Positions 24,204 through 32,833 of a DNA stretch of 45,679 nucleotides are shown piece after piece. The notes under the pieces were generated by a model, which did no database searches, had not been told where the DNA came from, and saw only the letters and a list, made by a program, of their open reading frames with translations. Every line of letters begins with the position of its first letter. Within the stretch, counting starts at the first letter, position 1. Source of the DNA: CAG-791 sp003447895 (GTDB lineage Bacteria > Bacillota > Clostridia > Lachnospirales > Lachnospiraceae); the NCBI GenBank assembly GCA_946620035.1, contig CAMOMX010000008.1, forward strand, positions 1 to 45,679, given 5' to 3'. Made by a program: the position numbers and the translations under genes.

Positions 24204-27200
24204 ATGAGATTCAATCAGGCGTTTCATTATCGGGATATAAACTCCGGATTGGGGATCTATGCGTCCAGCGACAACAGCGAAGCGTTTAAAAAGGCCTGTG
24301 AGAAGATATGCGAAGCATTTGTGAAAGAGGATGGCAGCCGGACGGCTGAGTTCGTCTGCTATTCGAACTATTTCAGAAAATTTGTCGGCATAGGCGTCAG
24401 CCCTTTCGAGTCAAAAGACAAAGCAAACAGACTGGTCCAGATCTGGGTGCCGGATGAAGCCTCCTCGGATCCTTCCGATTACTATCTCAGGTATGCGTAT
24501 GACTCTGTCTGTGACAAAAGCAGAGAGTATACGGAGGAAGAGTTTGACCCCTGTATTTCCGAGGAGAACTATTCGGAAATCCTGCGCAAATACGGCTTTT
24601 CAAAAGCAGGCCTCGCCGGGCTCCTGGCGGGGGCTGCTCCCATCATCTTCGGAAAAAAGGAAAGGCTGTCGATTGTGTTTCCCGAGGACCGGCTTACGGA
24701 TGAGGAGAAGAGGACAGCGGCCAGAGAGATCATGTGGCTTCTCAGTGTCCTGATGCCGGTTCCGGAGGAGCTAAGGGGCGATTTCGGAAGCAGACTGACC
24801 TATTGTGTCTTTTCCCAAAAGAACAGAAACCGCGTGGCTGTCTCGTTCGTGGACAGCGAGCCGGAGAGAGGGCAGTTTTACAGGCTGGGCTACTGCGATC
24901 CTGAATCGGACCGCTCGGATCACGAAGAGGCGGGAGCGAACGCCGAGGGGAAAGAGGATCTCTACGACGCGCTCGCGGAGAAGGCGATGGAATCCCTTGA
25001 AGCCTACAGGACGTTTCTTAGAGAGCTCACAGACTGCGGCCTTGCGGGGGAAGAGTTTGACGGGGATACGCTCGATCTGATGTACTTCTGCCGGCAGCTT
25101 CGAAGCGGCGGGGTCACAGAGATTCAAAGGGAAGATTTACCGATTGAGTTTAATACGCTGGTAGCAGGCGCAATGAAGTCGAAGGGCTATTGTGATCTCC
25201 TGTTCAGGGTACTGGCCTTACCCAATGACCTGAGCAAAATGGACCTCGCGATCGTGCATTTCAATATCCTCAAAGATGAGAAAAATGTGTGGAGCACCGA
25301 TCCGGGAGACCTCCGAAAGACAGCGAAGCAGGCCTATGAAGAGATGCTGGAGAGCGCTTTTGCCAGTGGCGACAACAGATTTTATAACAATCTCCTTGTG
25401 ATTTCGGATCAGGATCTCAGAAAAGAGGCCCTGACAGATCTGTGGCAGAAAAAGGGAGAGAAATCCTGCATTGCCGGCGACTTGGGAAAGATCGAAGATA
25501 TTGACACATTCCTCGGCAGACTGTCGACTTACAAAGTCCTGACAGAGATCGGGAGCTTCCGAAAAAAGATGGGCGAAGTCCTCTTTGGCGGGGACTTCTA
25601 TTTCAAGATGGACAAAAAGGAGCGGTGTTCTGTGAGCAGTCTGCTCGATCCGGAAACACCTGATCCGGGAACTCCTGCTTTTGCGCCTTGGATCCGCGTG
25701 AAGATCAAGGGCATTTTTAAGGAGGGAACGGAAAAGGGGCTGATCTTTATTGGCAAAGAGAAGGACTTTTTGGAAGAGCGCTACGCCGGGGAATATTTTG
25801 ACTGCTTTTTGGAAAACTGCCGGAAGGCAGACAAGGATCTTCGAAAACAGGTCCAGAAAACGGGACGTGAATTTCTGGACAGCTATCGGACTTCTGTTTC
25901 ACAGGAGAGTCAGGATGCATTCCGGAAGATTGACAGAGACTGGATCCGCATAGACCTGGAAGATACACTCAGGCAGTATTCGCTCGAGGAACTGGCAGAC
26001 TTTCGCTTTAAAGAGTTTCAGGATTACAGTTCCGAGGAGCAGAAGGAATATGCAGATCTGTGGCTGAAAGAAGTGCGGGCCGGAATCGCTAAGAGCGAAG
26101 TTCCGATCGAACCTGAAACGCTTAAAAAGCTGACCGCCAAAGCCAGGACACTGGAACGGGACTATCCGAAAACGGCCGCCGGACTTAAGAAAACCCTTTG
26201 GGAAGCGTGCGGCGATGATATTCACAGAAAGATCCTGTGCGCGAACGAGTTTGGAAGTGACGTGTATACGATCTGGGCGGAGAATCTTCTGGATCCGGTT
26301 GTTTACGAGAAGATCCGGAAGGAAGGGAACGGCCGGATCGAGAAGCAGAGACTTGTGGGAAACCGCGAGGCGGACCTGAACCGGCGATGCTACCTTTTGT
26401 GGAAGGACTGCAGAGGAATCAGCCAGATCCAGACGGGAAGGATCAAAGATCTCTCGAAGGAAACTGCCGGCGCTCAGCTTCATGGTCAGTGGACGGCGCT
26501 CGTAGAGAACATGCTGGACTGGCTGTCCGGGGCGCTTGAAATGCGGTCTTATAACAAATGCATCAATTATCTGCATCTGTATGCCGAACGGGCGCGCGAC
26601 CTGACGGCCACAAACAGGTGTGCGGACTATGAGGACCTGTATAACGGCCATCGCGCTTTTTACCGGTATTTTTTGTCACAGCTGGGAAGTTATGTCGGGG
26701 AAGACGCCGATTATGTGCGGGAGATGGAGTGCCTGAAGGCGCTTTGGGAGACAGAGGCGGTCGATAAGGAAAATCTTACAGAAACCGCGCAGATCCTGTT
26801 TAGAGCAGAGCGGATCCTCGGGAAAGGATGCGAAGCTCTGCGCAGTGTCCAAAAAAAGTATGAGGATGTCATGAACGAGATGAATAATGAAAATGAGAGG
26901 ATTGACCGGGCAATCAGCGAGAACCTTGCGGAAATAAAGAAGCGGGAAAGTAAGATCCAGGAACTGGAATTGGAAATCGACGATATAAGCGAGAGCCTGG
27001 CCGGTCTGGAGGCGCAGCAGCGAAGGAACCGGCAGCTGGCGGAAGCGGCCAGGCAGAAGCGGAGCGGCATCGAAAAAGTCAGCCTGGACGGGGTGGAAAT
27101 AACGCCCCTTACGACGGCGGTGGAGAAGGCGCGCCGGGAGACGATGAAGAGGAGACAGGAGGCGGACGCTTCCCGGTCCGGAAAGGGAAGCGGGGCGCAG

Positions 27201-27239
27201 AAAGCCTGCTTCTCCCCGGACGCCCGCTTGTTTACCTGA
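24204..27239 (+). CDS. Large protein of unknown function, possible GTPase-associated protein (GAP1-like)
   Basis: 1011 residues, no enzyme motif recognised. The N-terminus FNQAFHYRDINSGLGIYASS is faintly like the beta-rich N-terminal domain of GTPase-associated protein 1, which is encoded beside TRAFAC-type GTPases. The immediate neighbour fits, but sequence similarity alone is weak. The middle (about 300-800) is helix-rich and charged, and the C-terminus (about 890-985) is a strong coiled coil (ENERIDRAISENLAEIKKR). The start ATG 24204 has AGGAGGAG at 24193-24200; an in-frame ATG at 24168 overlaps the GTPase gene and is less likely. A scaffold or regulatory partner of the GTPase is the best guess. 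Confidence 0.65.
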   Translation: MRFNQAFHYRDINSGLGIYASSDNSEAFKKACEKICEAFVKEDGSRTAEFVCYSNYFRKFVGIGVSPFESKDKANRLVQIWVPDEASSDPSDYYLRYAYDSVCDKSREYTEEEFDPCISEENYSEILRKYGFSKAGLAGLLAGAAPIIFGKKERLSIVFPEDRLTDEEKRTAAREIMWLLSVLMPVPEELRGDFGSRLTYCVFSQKNRNRVAVSFVDSEPERGQFYRLGYCDPESDRSDHEEAGANAEGKEDLYDALAEKAMESLEAYRTFLRELTDCGLAGEEFDGDTLDLMYFCRQLRSGGVTEIQREDLPIEFNTLVAGAMKSKGYCDLLFRVLALPNDLSKMDLAIVHFNILKDEKNVWSTDPGDLRKTAKQAYEEMLESAFASGDNRFYNNLLVISDQDLRKEALTDLWQKKGEKSCIAGDLGKIEDIDTFLGRLSTYKVLTEIGSFRKKMGEVLFGGDFYFKMDKKERCSVSSLLDPETPDPGTPAFAPWIRVKIKGIFKEGTEKGLIFIGKEKDFLEERYAGEYFDCFLENCRKADKDLRKQVQKTGREFLDSYRTSVSQESQDAFRKIDRDWIRIDLEDTLRQYSLEELADFRFKEFQDYSSEEQKEYADLWLKEVRAGIAKSEVPIEPETLKKLTAKARTLERDYPKTAAGLKKTLWEACGDDIHRKILCANEFGSDVYTIWAENLLDPVVYEKIRKEGNGRIEKQRLVGNREADLNRRCYLLWKDCRGISQIQTGRIKDLSKETAGAQLHGQWTALVENMLDWLSGALEMRSYNKCINYLHLYAERARDLTATNRCADYEDLYNGHRAFYRYFLSQLGSYVGEDADYVREMECLKALWETEAVDKENLTETAQILFRAERILGKGCEALRSVQKKYEDVMNEMNNENERIDRAISENLAEIKKRESKIQELELEIDDISESLAGLEAQQRRNRQLAEAARQKRSGIEKVSLDGVEITPLTTAVEKARRETMKRRQEADASRSGKGSGAQKACFSPDARLFT

Positions 27240-27291
27240 GGCAGGAGAGAAATTCCGGCCTGCGGCATGAAGCGGTTACGAAAGGCGGAGG

Positions 27292-28887
27292 ATGACAGTG
27301 AACAAAGAGAACTACGCGGCATGGATCCGGGCGTCCAGAGGAAAGACCGGACAGGAGAAATTCGGGCAAACGATCTGCCACTACAGAGTGAGAGACGGCA
27401 GGAAGGTCTGCGCGCATTATCACCGGAATGAAGTCGGAAACTGGGAAAAGGGAAAGAACCTTCCGATGAATACGGAGACCGTGCTGTCGATCGCTCTCTT
27501 TACTTATGACAGGCAGTACGGTCCGCCGGAACGGGAAGAGGAACGGAACAGGCGCCTTGTGAGCGCGCAGGAAAAGCTTTCGGAATTTCTGGGGATCGAT
27601 CTGTACTGCCGAAATCTTTTTGATGCGCTGATGATCCAGGTATGCAGAGGGATCCTCACGTTCGAACAGGTGCCGGAACTGGAAGCGGAGCTGGAGTCAG
27701 AGATCAACGGACCGGATGCGCCTGCTTGGAGCGACCGGCAGCTCAAAGAAGCGTCGCTCCGCCGGGAGACGGAGAGTATTCGGAATACCCTTTACGGAAT
27801 CCGCTCGAAAGAAGAAATTAAAAGGGCAGTATTGTCGTCCCGGATTTTCTTTCGGACTGCGACAAGGACCCTCGGAGAGAGGCTGGAGGAGACCTTTTAC
27901 AAAAGGAAGAGATATCCCGCGAAGATCAGTCTGGAGAGCGCAGTGTATCTCTATGCCCCCAACAACAGGCAGACATACAGGAGAATTTATCAGAGCGCGG
28001 GGATCACAAGGGACTGGCTGCTTGACCTGTGCTTCCATCTTCGCTTCGACAGGCAGGAGACCAACTATGTGCTGAGAAACGCGCATATGGCGGAACTTTC
28101 GGAGGACACGAAGGCCGGGCCCTTAGAAGCGGAGGCGGAATCCATTGATGCCCATTACGAGTCCTTTGCGCGACGGCCGATCGGGGAGAGGCTGAGGATC
28201 ATGGTCCTTCTGGCCTCACAAGTATTTCTTCTGGAGCCGGAGGAATTTCCGCCGGCCGATTACCTGCTGGAATCCTTCTCCCACAACGAGCAGGGAAAGA
28301 GAGCGATGACATTCCTCAGCTCCCTCCTTGAGGAGGCGGATCCGGGGAGAGAAGGGGAGTTCCGCAAACTGGAGGAGCGGTTGACCGGGAGCGAGGACTT
28401 CCAGGACTGGACACACTATCTGCTGTCAGGCAGAGACTATGCGCGGAAGGAAGGGCTGCAGACGGTTTTCGAAGCTTATAAAGACGAGCACAGAGAATAC
28501 TTCCGTCCCTATTACAGTCCGCAGGCGGATCCGGCCGTGCGAAGAGAGATCGCCACACTGCACTATCTGACGGCACTCTTTTATACGGTGCTGACCGGAA
28601 AGTACTACAGAGGGGCTTATACGCAGGCGGATCAGCTGAGTCTCGAGAGACAGTTTATGAAAGCCGGCCCTGCGTATCGCTACACCGGCCGATTTTTTGA
28701 TCAGATCCTGAGGACATTCCTCAGCCCGGGCATTACGCGGAACCGGAAAAGGGTCAGAGATGGCAGTCGATGGAAAGAGGAGGCCTTTTACTGCATCTGC
28801 GACAGGAACGGGAGAAGGCTGACCAAAGAAGTGATCGTCGCGGAGATCCGGGAGAATCTGTGGGAGACAGTGCTGGCGGCGAAATGA
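27292..28887 (+). CDS. Protein of unknown function with possible N-terminal helix-turn-helix
   Basis: 531 residues, no family recognised. The N-terminal 80 residues (WIRASRGKTGQEKFGQTI, then HRNEVGNWEKGKNLP) have the spacing of an XRE-like helix-turn-helix, including an EVGNWEKGKNLP stretch like the fourth helix of such domains. The rest is helical, with a long acidic/aromatic central region and no membrane segment. It may recognise DNA or act as an adaptor. Two starts are possible: ATG 27292, directly after GGCGGAGG, or GTG 27298, which has better spacing to the same site. Same operon as its neighbours: 52 bases from the preceding gene and 164 before the FHA gene. Confidence 0.7.
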   Translation: MTVNKENYAAWIRASRGKTGQEKFGQTICHYRVRDGRKVCAHYHRNEVGNWEKGKNLPMNTETVLSIALFTYDRQYGPPEREEERNRRLVSAQEKLSEFLGIDLYCRNLFDALMIQVCRGILTFEQVPELEAELESEINGPDAPAWSDRQLKEASLRRETESIRNTLYGIRSKEEIKRAVLSSRIFFRTATRTLGERLEETFYKRKRYPAKISLESAVYLYAPNNRQTYRRIYQSAGITRDWLLDLCFHLRFDRQETNYVLRNAHMAELSEDTKAGPLEAEAESIDAHYESFARRPIGERLRIMVLLASQVFLLEPEEFPPADYLLESFSHNEQGKRAMTFLSSLLEEADPGREGEFRKLEERLTGSEDFQDWTHYLLSGRDYARKEGLQTVFEAYKDEHREYFRPYYSPQADPAVRREIATLHYLTALFYTVLTGKYYRGAYTQADQLSLERQFMKAGPAYRYTGRFFDQILRTFLSPGITRNRKRVRDGSRWKEEAFYCICDRNGRRLTKEVIVAEIRENLWETVLAAK

Positions 28888-28982
28888 GGAGCCGGGAAGG
28901 CGCGGCGTTTCACGAAGAAACACCATGCGGCGAAGCCGGATGCACAAAGTGAGGTTTGCGCGCCGGCTTCAAAAGGGTGGTA

Positions 28983-28996
28983 CTCTGTATACAGAG
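28983..28996. promoter_or_regulatory. 14-bp perfect palindrome upstream of the FHA gene (operator-like)
   Basis: CTCTGTATACAGAG is a perfect dyad, lying about 56 bases before the FHA start in the longest gap of this part of the cluster. A second short dyad, AGCGC-AAA-GCGCT, follows at about 29019-29031. They could form an operator or RNA hairpins for an internal promoter; no -35/-10 pair was recognised. Confidence 0.4.
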
Positions 28997-29051
28997 AAAA
29001 GGCGATCCAAACACGTGAAAGCGCAAAGCGCTTCGATATGGAGGTGTAAAC

Positions 29052-29804
29052 ATGACAGCTGTTAAATTTCTTGCAATGCTTTGTCTGATCATTCTGGTGG
29101 CGCTTTTAGTCGTCTACCTGTATAAGGATTCGATCGGCAAAAATAAGAGTGAAAAAGCGGAAAAGAAAAGCCCTGCCAAAAAAGTGAGAAATCCGTTGGA
29201 CAACAGTCCCACGGAACTGGTCAACGCGCCGGTTCTCTTCATAAGGCTTCCCGGGCATAAGAAGTATCTGCACTATGAGATGAAAAAGACACCGCTCACG
29301 ATCGGAACTGCCAAAAACGCCGACCTCCGGATCATAGAAGACGAAAAGGTCCAGCCTCATCACGCGAAGATCCAAAAGGTCACGGACAAGGGCCGTTCCT
29401 ACTATGTGTTCATAAATCTCGCAAAGACCAATCCTTCCGAGTACAGAAACAAGGCGTCCAAAAGCAAAAATTACGAGGTAATGGACTACAAGGACAGCCA
29501 GGAACTTGACAAAGAGGAAAACTTCTATATCGGAGACACGAAGATCATGATCAAGACACCGGTCGGGACTCATGACCACACGGATACGGATAAGATGAAA
29601 GCAAAGCCCGGAAAGCGCAGCGACGCACAGGACGGCGCGGAGGGAACCAAAAGGGCAGCGGCCGGCAAGAGAGCAGAAGCGGCAGCGAACGAAGAAGTAA
29701 CGAACAAAGAAATGGACAGAACCAGGAGCCGCCGGACCTATCAGGAGGTCCGCGAGGAAGAGATCGATATTCGAAACACGGACCCCTATAAGTTCGATGT
29801 CTGA
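29052..29804 (+). CDS. Membrane-anchored FHA-domain protein with degenerate phosphothreonine pocket
   Basis: 250 residues. An N-terminal transmembrane helix (FLAMLCLIILVALLVVYLY) is followed by a basic linker, then an FHA-like domain (about 60-170) with LTIGTAKNADLRI, VQPHHAKIQ and YYVFINLAKTNP. FHA domains bind phosphothreonine peptides. Here the usual GR turn is GT and the usual SxxH is QPHH, so key pThr-binding residues are changed and binding may be lost or altered. The C-terminus is Lys/Ala/Glu-rich. Start: ATG 29052 with GGAGGTG at 29040-29046. It lies next to SEDS, PBP, PP2C and kinase genes, as FHA genes do in the actinobacterial pkn cluster. Confidence 0.8.
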   Translation: MTAVKFLAMLCLIILVALLVVYLYKDSIGKNKSEKAEKKSPAKKVRNPLDNSPTELVNAPVLFIRLPGHKKYLHYEMKKTPLTIGTAKNADLRIIEDEKVQPHHAKIQKVTDKGRSYYVFINLAKTNPSEYRNKASKSKNYEVMDYKDSQELDKEENFYIGDTKIMIKTPVGTHDHTDTDKMKAKPGKRSDAQDGAEGTKRAAAGKRAEAAANEEVTNKEMDRTRSRRTYQEVREEEIDIRNTDPYKFDV

Positions 29805-29837
29805 CAGTGATCGGTGATTCACCGGGGAGTTAAGAGC

Positions 29838-31181
29838 ATGAGAAAGAGTAAGAGAAAATCACCCGCTCAGTTTGTGGCCGACGTGTACAGGGCGATGGAC
29901 CGAAAAGCCCTTGCCATCCTGCTTGCCCTGGAACTGGGAACGCTCCTTTTGATGATCATCTACGGCAGGGGGGCGGAGTTCTTTCCCGCGGCGGTCTTAC
30001 TCATGACCTTTACGGCGATCATCTGTACGATCACATTTTATCTGGGAGCCGACAAGTTCATTATCATTTTCCCGACGGCGCTCGTAAACATCGGCCTGAT
30101 GGCGCAGGTCCTGGAATCCTCCCGCAATATCAGCCTGATCAAATATCTGTTCTGTACAGTGGTTCTGTGTGCGGCGCTGTTTCTGTACCGGAGATTCGGG
30201 TTTCTTCTGGAATCTCCGCATATGATAAGGCTCATGATGGCTGTGCAGTACGCGATCTGCCTGGTCACGCTGGTCTTAGGAAGAATCAGCGGAGACGGAG
30301 CCAGGATCACGTTCCGGGATATGACCCTTCTTGAATTTGTGAAGATCCTCTATGTATTTGTAGCAGCGGGAATGCTGTGCGGGGAGAAAGAGGACGCAAT
30401 GTTTCCGGGTCTTCCTCTCCATAAGAGCACGGTTTATCTCACGCTCCACACAGCGATTCTCTCCCTGTTCTTTGTCCTTTGCAGTGAGATGGGAACCCTG
30501 CTGGTCATCCTTCTCACCTATCTGATCATGAACTGGGTCTACGGCAGGGACCAAAAGACAGCCGCCGCACTGATCCTCGTGTTTGTCGCATCGTTCGCCC
30601 TGTTCTGGCTGTTCTCGGACCGCTACGTCCTTGCGAATTCGAAAGCGGAGGGGAACCTGCCGGGGCCTGTCAAAAAACTGATCCTGCGCTTTGGCTATGC
30701 CCTTCACCCCGAAAGGGATATCAGCGGGGGCGGCTACCAGGGGACTCTCGGCCTGTGCGCCCTTGCACTGGGCGGCCTTGTGGGAATCCGCTCGGAGAGA
30801 TACCGCGTAAACGCAGGGTGGTTTACGCTTTACGGAGCGGACAATGACTTTCTGTTTGCCAATCTTGCGGAGACCGGAGGCTTTATGCTGGGAATGCTCA
30901 TCATCCTTATGTTCATCGGTCTTCTGGTCGCGGGAATGAATGTGGCGCACGGCTGCCAAAACCGCTATCTGCAGGGGGTGGCAATGGCGGGTTCCTTATT
31001 GATCTTCGCAGAGGCACTGATTCACATCGGCTACAACCTGGCAGTCCTTCCGATCACCGGCATCCCGCTGTATTTCTGCTCGTACGGATTTTCAGCGCTT
31101 ACGACCGGAATGGGACTGACCGGCGTCCTTCTTGCCATTTCAACCGGAAAAGTCAGGAAAAAACGGGAAAAATCGCGCTAA
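29838..31181 (+). CDS. SEDS family glycosyltransferase (FtsW/RodA/SpoVE-like)
   Basis: 447 residues with about ten transmembrane helices. SEDS proteins polymerise peptidoglycan from lipid II in partnership with a class B PBP, which is encoded by the next gene. Visible family motifs: NDFLFANLAETGG, matching the DFIFA-x-x-xE-E-G region with the important Asp, and GIPLYFCSYGFSALTTGM, matching the conserved PLPFVSYGGSS region near the end. Several positions differ from housekeeping FtsW/RodA (CSYGFS for VSYGGS), so this is probably a specialised copy. Start: ATG 29838 with GGGGAG at 29823-29828; the in-frame ATG at 29814 lies before that site. Confidence 0.88.
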   Translation: MRKSKRKSPAQFVADVYRAMDRKALAILLALELGTLLLMIIYGRGAEFFPAAVLLMTFTAIICTITFYLGADKFIIIFPTALVNIGLMAQVLESSRNISLIKYLFCTVVLCAALFLYRRFGFLLESPHMIRLMMAVQYAICLVTLVLGRISGDGARITFRDMTLLEFVKILYVFVAAGMLCGEKEDAMFPGLPLHKSTVYLTLHTAILSLFFVLCSEMGTLLVILLTYLIMNWVYGRDQKTAAALILVFVASFALFWLFSDRYVLANSKAEGNLPGPVKKLILRFGYALHPERDISGGGYQGTLGLCALALGGLVGIRSERYRVNAGWFTLYGADNDFLFANLAETGGFMLGMLIILMFIGLLVAGMNVAHGCQNRYLQGVAMAGSLLIFAEALIHIGYNLAVLPITGIPLYFCSYGFSALTTGMGLTGVLLAISTGKVRKKREKSR

Positions 31182-31224
31182 AGAGCGGATTTTCACGCAG
31201 CGCACAGCGCTCAGGGAGGTAAAA

Positions 31225-32817
31225 ATGACAGAAAAACAGCGCGGCAGGGTCATCTATTTTTTGCTGGCCTTACTGATGCTCTTTGAGCTGGTCGTCTTTT
31301 TCGTCCGCTCGGGAGCCGTCCCCGGACTCAGCCAAAGAACAGAGATTTTCAGAAACTACGCGAGCGCAGCCCTGGAAGATATCCGGATCCTGCCGGGAGA
31401 CATTTACGACAGGAACGGGGATCCGGTTGTGGAGACCCGGATGGAAGCAGTAGAAGAAAAAGAGACGGAAGCTTCCGGCAAAGGGAAAGAGCCCTCCCAA
31501 AAGCGCGTCACAGAGTACTATCACGCCCGCGCCTATTCACAGCTGGTAGGCTTTACGGGAGAAAGAGCCCTCGACATCAGCGCTGAGACGGCGGAAGGCG
31601 CTGTCGGAGAGCGAAGAGATTACAGGCTCCTGCGATTTCTCGATGACGCCTCCTGGAAGCCGAACGGACTCTACAGCACGGTGGACCCGGAGGGAACGAA
31701 AGGACAGAGCGCTTTTCTCACCGTGGACTCCGGACTGCAGGACGCGGTCTATCAGGCAATGCGCGGGCAAATGGATGATACGACACAGACCGGCTCGGCA
31801 GTTGTCCTGAATGCCAAGACGGGAGAGATCCTGTCCATGGTCGCCTTTCCGGCCTACGACTTTAATGATATTCCTTCTTCGCTGGCACAGATGAACGAGG
31901 CCGAGAAGAAACTGAAGCTTGAGCCGTCGGCCCCGGTCTCCTACAAAAATCCGGAGGTTCCGGGCAGTATCTTCAAAGTCCTGATGTCGGTGGCCCTGAT
32001 CGACCACGATATGGAGGAGTTTACCGCGGCCAACAAGGACTACACCGTGAACGGATGGAAATGCGAACCGACTTCCTTCCATTATGACGAGATCAGCCTG
32101 GACGAAGGGGATACCGTAGATCTACGTACGGCACTTCTGACCTCGACCAATGTATATTTTGCCAAAGCGGCCATGGCGCTCGGAGAGAAGGCACTGGCGG
32201 AGACGGCTGCCGGATTCATGCTGACGCAGAAAGAAGACGGGGAGAATTCCGGGCAGGCGATCCGTCTGGACTGCGGAGATGTCCCGTATACCTTCGACCT
32301 TCAGGTTGAAAAGGACGCGTTTGCCCAGACGGGAATGGGACAGGGAAGAACGGAACTGACCTGTCTGCAGGCGGCTATGATCGCGCAGGCCATAGCAAAC
32401 GGGGGCAGAATGATGAAACCGTATGTGATCCGAAGCATTGCGGACGCAGACGGGAAGACCGTGTACGAGGGAAAGCCGGAGCTTTTAAGTGAGGCGACAA
32501 GTAAGGAGACGGCGGACAAGGTGGCCGCCATGATGAGAGAGACGGCGCTCCTCAATTCCGGAAGACATGACCTCTCTGAGGTACAGGACCTGTTTGAGCA
32601 GTACGGCGTTGCCGGAAAGACCGGAACCGGAGAAGTGGCCGTTCTCGATGAGAAGGGGGAGGCCGCGATCAAAAATAACGCATGGTTTATGAGCTTTGCG
32701 CCGGCTGACGACCCCCAATATGTGGTAGTCATAAATCAGTGCCGCACAGACAAGTCCGGCTATGAACTTATGCCGGCGGCCGCGGAGATCTATGAGTACC
32801 TTTTTGAAAAAGACTGA
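31225..32817 (+). CDS. Class B penicillin-binding protein (transpeptidase)
   Basis: 530 residues. One N-terminal transmembrane helix (VIYFLLALLMLFELVVFFV), then RGDIYDRNG-like GDIYDRNGDPV, and the transpeptidase domain with PGSIFK (nucleophile Ser near 248), STN (near 307) and KTGTGE (Lys near 465). It cross-links peptidoglycan outside the membrane, most likely together with the SEDS protein encoded just before it. It is somewhat short and has a charged insertion around residues 75-95. Start: ATG 31225 with GGGAGGT at 31214-31220; the in-frame ATG at 31132 lies inside the SEDS gene and is rejected. Its stop is convergent with the kinase-like gene on the minus strand. Confidence 0.9.
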   Translation: MTEKQRGRVIYFLLALLMLFELVVFFVRSGAVPGLSQRTEIFRNYASAALEDIRILPGDIYDRNGDPVVETRMEAVEEKETEASGKGKEPSQKRVTEYYHARAYSQLVGFTGERALDISAETAEGAVGERRDYRLLRFLDDASWKPNGLYSTVDPEGTKGQSAFLTVDSGLQDAVYQAMRGQMDDTTQTGSAVVLNAKTGEILSMVAFPAYDFNDIPSSLAQMNEAEKKLKLEPSAPVSYKNPEVPGSIFKVLMSVALIDHDMEEFTAANKDYTVNGWKCEPTSFHYDEISLDEGDTVDLRTALLTSTNVYFAKAAMALGEKALAETAAGFMLTQKEDGENSGQAIRLDCGDVPYTFDLQVEKDAFAQTGMGQGRTELTCLQAAMIAQAIANGGRMMKPYVIRSIADADGKTVYEGKPELLSEATSKETADKVAAMMRETALLNSGRHDLSEVQDLFEQYGVAGKTGTGEVAVLDEKGEAAIKNNAWFMSFAPADDPQYVVVINQCRTDKSGYELMPAAAEIYEYLFEKD

Positions 32818-32833
32818 TCAGGAAAAAGACTGG

